Shown piece after piece: positions 60,141 to 64,000 of a stretch of DNA of 64,000 nucleotides. The DNA is from Lepidodermella squamata (lineage: Eukaryota > Gastrotricha), in the NCBI GenBank assembly GCA_047495785.1, contig JBLDXI010000017.1, forward strand, positions 1,550,001-1,614,000, written 5' to 3'. The notes under the pieces were generated by a model that did no database searches, was not told the DNA's origin, and saw nothing but the letters and a program-made list of their open reading frames with translations. Positions within the stretch are counted from its first letter, which is position 1; the number at the start of each line of letters is the position of its first letter. Position numbers and translations under genes: made by a program.

Positions 60141-61180
60141 ATGAAGCTGCCCGGTAATTTCAAGGAAGAGTATGAGAAGAATGGCTCTGCAGTGATTCCC
60201 GACTTCATCACAGCGGAAGAGTGCGATTCGCTGCAGAAAGATATTCATGATCTCATCGAAAAATTTGATTTCTCCTCGCATTTGAAGACATTTGATGGCG
60301 ACCATTCAACGGACGGAAACTACTTTCTGGACAGCGCTGATGGACTCGGCTTCTTCCTGGAGAAGGAAGCCCTAGTCGACGGCAAACTCACGGTGGATCG
60401 GCACAAGTCAATCAACAAAATCGGTCATGCCCTGCACGCTTTCAGGTCAGCATTCCGAAAAATTACTTTCAATGATCACAGCAAGGTAAGAATATGGATC
60501 CCATACATACCGCTTAATCAGGTCTTTGAGTTAGGAAGTTTTGCGAGCTTTGGGCTTCAAGCAGCCGGCGGTTGCTCAGACCATGTATATCTTCAAGCAA
60601 CCCAGGATTGGTGACCCGGTTGATTCGCATGTTGACACAACGTACTTGTACGTAGATCCACCAGAAAAACTGCTTGGAATCTGGATTGCGTTGGAGGATG
60701 CTACAATTGAGAATGGATGCTTATGGTATGTTCCCGGTTCCCATAAAGGTAAGAATTTTCGTCTCATGCGATCAGTTTTTCACCTTGAGTCGTTTAGGTG
60801 GTATTCGAGGCAATGCTCGACTGGTCCGTAAAATCGACCCCGATACTGGAAAAGTCTCTACCGAGCTGATTAAGACGGGAGATCACAGTCAGGTGGTACC
60901 GAAAGAGGGCGAAGAATGGATTCCTCTCGAGGTGAAGAAAGGATCCGCTGTGCTAATTCATGGAACTTTACTCCACAAGAGCGAGGCAAACAGGTCTCAA
61001 AAGCAGCGTCCAATTTTCACGTGGCATCTATACGAACAAGATGGCGGTGTTTGGGACAAGCAAAACTGGCTGCAAACTAAGCGGGGACCATTCTGGCCCG
61101 CTTACGATACCGATCCGAATGGGAATGACCTGCCAGCTGGTTGGAACTTTCTCCCTGGCGATGAAGTTTACCTCGGCTGA
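60141..61180 (+). CDS. PHYHD1: Phytanoyl-CoA dioxygenase domain protein, PHYHD1-like
   Basis: Exons 60141-60485, 60535-60748 and 60798-61180 give 313 residues. The family is recognised from FFLEKEALVD, KSINKIGHALHAF, LGFKQPAVAQTMYIFKQP, WIALEDATIENGCLWYVPGSH and LIHGTLLHKSEANRS. The Fe(II) ligands are visible as H-x-D in SHVDTTYLY and the distal His in the LIHGTLLHKS region, with a following Arg for 2-oxoglutarate. Human PHYHD1 isoform A is a 2-oxoglutarate dioxygenase of uncertain physiological substrate, and phytanoyl-CoA is not hydroxylated efficiently. The first intron acceptor (TTTGAGTTAG, ending 60534) is weak but restores the conserved VLRALGFKQP. It interrupts the receptor cluster. 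Confidence 0.88.
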
Positions 61181-61734
61181 TGTGTTCCGCTGTAATAGTT
61201 AATTAGGTAACAACAATATTATAACGCTGTGACGATTCTATTGATAGCTGGCCATTGATTGCCACATTGTGAATGTAAAGGCTAAGCCATAGTAAAATGA
61301 GATATTCAAAGTTGACTCTTCTCAATTAGTATTTTCTTCCTGCCGGGGGAATAATGAGCCGCTGAGCAAAGAGTCTATTCCTTAATCCTATTTTTAATCC
61401 AGTATAAGGAAAACCGAATTTATCATTGCATTATTTCATGTGGCGAACACGTGGCCATGAAAAGTTCGATTCCAGTAATATAAATTTATCAGCTGACTGC
61501 CGAACAAGGACACCCCGCGGGATTAGCATGATTTTTTTACGGCTCAATTCACTTCTACGCCAGTATTTTTCACCGCTAATAATCGATTCAGTAACACAAA
61601 AAACGTTTTTAGCGTCTGTTTCCTGGCAGTGCTAGCCAATTATTTTCTAAAACGTCACATTGAATGCAAAATTGATGGTGTTTTACTTTCGATCTGTCCC
61701 AGATTCAAGATTAATTCTCTAAAAAGGAGAACAG
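61181..61734. other. Intergenic region before receptor 4
   Basis: No gene is supported. CTGTCCCAG ends at 61702 and ACAG directly abuts the ATG at 61735; either could be a 5' splice-acceptor. Confidence 0.4.
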
Positions 61735-62898
61735 ATGGAACTGTCGAAATGCTTCAATTTTATTGGTGAAACATCGACGATTAACCAGTCATGGTTTTGC
61801 ACGGAAAATGGAACGGAATGTGGTTTCCTCTACGATCAGCAGTACAACCGACCTGAAGCAGCATGCGGCTTGCTCGAAGCTATCATCATCATGAGTATCA
61901 GCGCGATGGGCATTCCGCTTAACCTCATTGGCTACTTCAATTTTCGAGGTCGTCGGGTAAAGCCCGAGTTAACGTTTCTCATTGGCGTTCACTGCTTTTT
62001 CAACTGCATTTTGCTTTCAATTATCGGACCGATGAAAGGTCTTGCGCGATATATGGACAGCATGCCATTTGGCGCGGCTGGTTGCTATGTATCCCTTCTT
62101 GGCGGGACGGTCATAATGTCGTCCTCCTTGATGATCCTGGCGCTCATCAGTGTCGAGAGGAGACTATGCACAACGACTAGCAACCGTACAGTTCGCGGGT
62201 CTCGTTTGATTTGGTACGCCATTGCCGTAGTTGGAGTCACTGTGTTCAGTTTTCTTACATGGCTCGCTGTTTTCTATGGACTAGACGTCATAGAGCCGAT
62301 GAATGTTTTGACGGTAAAGGGCCGGGTTACCGCATGTGTTGTCTTCACCAATCGCTTGTCAAGACTTGGCGCCGTCGAACTCATTTTCTTCATTTTAACT
62401 TTCATTATACCCCTAGGAATAACTGTGGCAAACTATGGGTAAAATACTTATGCTAATTTGACAAGAACCAATAATGTTGTATCGTTTTTTCTTTTAAGGA
62501 TGCTTTGGCGTTACGTCAGAGGCGCGCACACAGCTACAAACTACCCAAGCGAATCAAATGACGACTCGTCCTCAAAAGCGTCCCTAGCAACCAGAAGAAA
62601 ATCGTCTAGCAGGGCAGTCAGTTTCAAACATCAAACTAAACGCGAAACTTTTCTCAGTCTCTTGATGGCGCTGTCAGTTGTAGAATATCTACTGCTTATA
62701 ATGCCTTTAGAAATTGTTGTTGCAATTGTATGGCTTGATGAGCGTCAAGGACGCGTTTTGAATTCCAATCTGTCATTTGCTGGCTATGTGATGGTTATCA
62801 TTGAAGCCTCCTTAAACCCGTTCTTACCAAGTTTCATCAGGCACAGAGCTAATGTGCGCCGGAGCCGTTCCAAAACGGACTCTGGCAGTGAGGCATAG
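61735..62898 (+). CDS. Seven-transmembrane receptor 4 (same family)
   Basis: Two exons, 61735-62438 and 62499-62898, give 367 residues. Marks: FIGETSTINQSWFC, CGFLYDQQYNRP, TM1 GIPLNLIGYFNF, MKGLARYMDSMPFGAAGC without the intron found in receptors 1-3, SVERRLC at TM3, and TM7 IEASLNPFLPSF. The only intron lies after TM5 (VANYG), matching the position of the NYV/NFS intron in receptors 2 and 3. The tail is Arg/Ser-rich. It is closest to receptor 5 by its N-terminus and missing intron, suggesting a recent subgroup. Confidence 0.73.
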
Positions 62899-63556
62899 AT
62901 GAAGATTGATATTAAAATGACGATATTCTTACGAAGCATTTGAAATCTCTAATTGATACCCAGGTATTTTTTAGATGCGCTCCAGGCTATAATGTAGCAG
63001 ATGACCTTGCCAGTGTGAAAACACGCGACTATTTCCCACACCAGGTAGGATATTGTATGCAGTGCCCACTTGCCTGAGGAAGTATTTTTCTTCGCGGCCC
63101 GTAAGTGCATGAAGCCGTGCAAATTATTGGGTGAAGATGCGTATAATAGACCATAGCGTAGCAGTAAAAGAAAACACCCAAGTGCATGCATCGTGAAATA
63201 ATAAAGAGTGATTCTCGCGTACTTATATTCGTCGCGCTGGTGGCTACTATACCGGCTATAAAGTGCGAGCGAAAAAGCTACGAATATATTGAATTTCCAC
63301 TAATACATACGGCCACTGGGCAGCGTTTTTTGTATAGTTGACCATCATCCGGTCGGCAGGCATTCAGTGCTAACAGCCGCCGCCCATAACTACACACTGT
63401 TTTTCGCTCAAATTGTGACATAATAGCGCGCAGAACACGAGCCATTTAAAATATACGCAAACATCGCATATTATATATCAGTCCTCTAAAATAATCGACA
63501 CATTCCGCGATCAAATGACATGCATTGCAATTTTGAAAAATATTGATAGATAGAAG
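62899..63556. other. Intergenic region between receptors 4 and 5
   Basis: A reverse-strand ORF at 62949-63191 has two hydrophobic stretches but no recognised family and no support. The rest is AT-rich without features. Confidence 0.35.
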
Positions 63557-64000
63557 ATGGATTTGTTGAAGTGTTTTACATACCTCGAACCTGAGTCTTC
63601 AATTAACAAGTCTTGGCACTGTCGAACCAATGCCGTCAGCAACACTTCATCAGACTGCGGATTTCTCATCGACCAGCAATTCAATCGCCCACCCAATTGC
63701 GGATATTACGAGGCCGGTCTCATTATTTTCGTTAGCCTCATGGCGTTTCCATGTAATATGGTTGGATACTGGAACTTTTTGAACCGCCAACTGCATCCAG
63801 ATTTACTATTCCTGCTCGGAATTCAGTGTATCTGCAATGTAATGACAGCTTTTATTGGAATATTAAAAGGCTTGGCAAGATCTATGGATTCCTATCCTCT
63901 CGGCTCTCTTGGGTGTTACTTCGCGAATATCGGCGGAGCTTCCCTCTTAACGGCATCGCTTATGGTATTCGCTCTGATAAGCTTCGAACGGCGCCGTAGT
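63557..64000 (+). CDS. Seven-transmembrane receptor 5, cut by window end
   Basis: An open frame of 148 codons runs from the ATG to the last base without a stop. It matches receptor 4: FTYLEPESSINKSWHC, CGFLIDQQFNRP, TM1 AFPCNMVGYWNF, ILKGLARSMDSYPLGSLGC and, at the edge, SFERRR at the end of TM3. The remaining four membrane segments lie outside the window. Confidence 0.72.
   Translation, partial: MDLLKCFTYLEPESSINKSWHCRTNAVSNTSSDCGFLIDQQFNRPPNCGYYEAGLIIFVSLMAFPCNMVGYWNFLNRQLHPDLLFLLGIQCICNVMTAFIGILKGLARSMDSYPLGSLGCYFANIGGASLLTASLMVFALISFERRRS

Noticed and set aside
62949-63191. 80-codon reverse ORF with two hydrophobic stretches between receptors 4 and 5
   Set aside because: Membrane-like composition is common by chance in T-rich DNA; no family and no supporting splice structure. 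Could be reconsidered with RNA data.
1-64000. Prokaryotic features: CRISPR arrays, insertion sequences, Shine-Dalgarno sites
   Set aside because: The genes are spliced and clearly eukaryotic; no direct-repeat arrays or IS termini were seen.

Overview
The window is nuclear DNA from a compact-genome invertebrate. Genes are dense, most introns are about 45-60 nt with GT donors and T-rich TTTTCAG/TTTYAG acceptors, and no bacterial-type operon signals are seen. The splice-site style, several head-to-tail gene pairs 100-225 bp apart, and acceptor-like TTTTAG/TTTCAG sites just upstream of most start codons suggest an animal with spliced-leader trans-splicing. A nematode is my leading guess. Exportin-5 and a TANGO1-like gene, which I recall as absent from Caenorhabditis, argue for an early-branching nematode or another compact animal rather than a rhabditid. 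The species cannot be named from the sequence.

Left third (1-30.6 kb), mostly conserved housekeeping and signalling genes: a Jun-like bZIP factor; an unrecognised reverse-strand gene; a calmodulin-like EF-hand protein; FEZ/unc-76 (reverse); AUH, SLIRP and exportin-5 in tight head-to-tail order; a small membrane protein; RPS9 and a TANGO1-like ER exit-site protein (reverse, 146 bp apart); MLST8; and COG2, whose 2.15-kb intron contains the complete same-strand gene PIGS.

Middle (31.3-53.9 kb): a tandem array of nine divergent TRIM/NHL-like genes, all on the + strand. The full form is RING, B-box, coiled coil and a beta-propeller. Members have lost different parts: one is propeller only, one is RING only, three lack the RING and one lacks the B-box. 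Shared intron phases show common descent. Some introns are enlarged and carry a retroelement-like fragment, an antisense coding-like fragment and inverted repeats.

Right end (54.4-64 kb): five divergent seven-transmembrane receptors of one unfamiliar rhodopsin-like family (the last cut by the window edge), with a phytanoyl-CoA dioxygenase-domain gene (PHYHD1-like) between them.

Exon boundaries were placed by hand from splice signals, reading-frame phase and, where a family was recognised, protein similarity recalled from memory. No database search was run.
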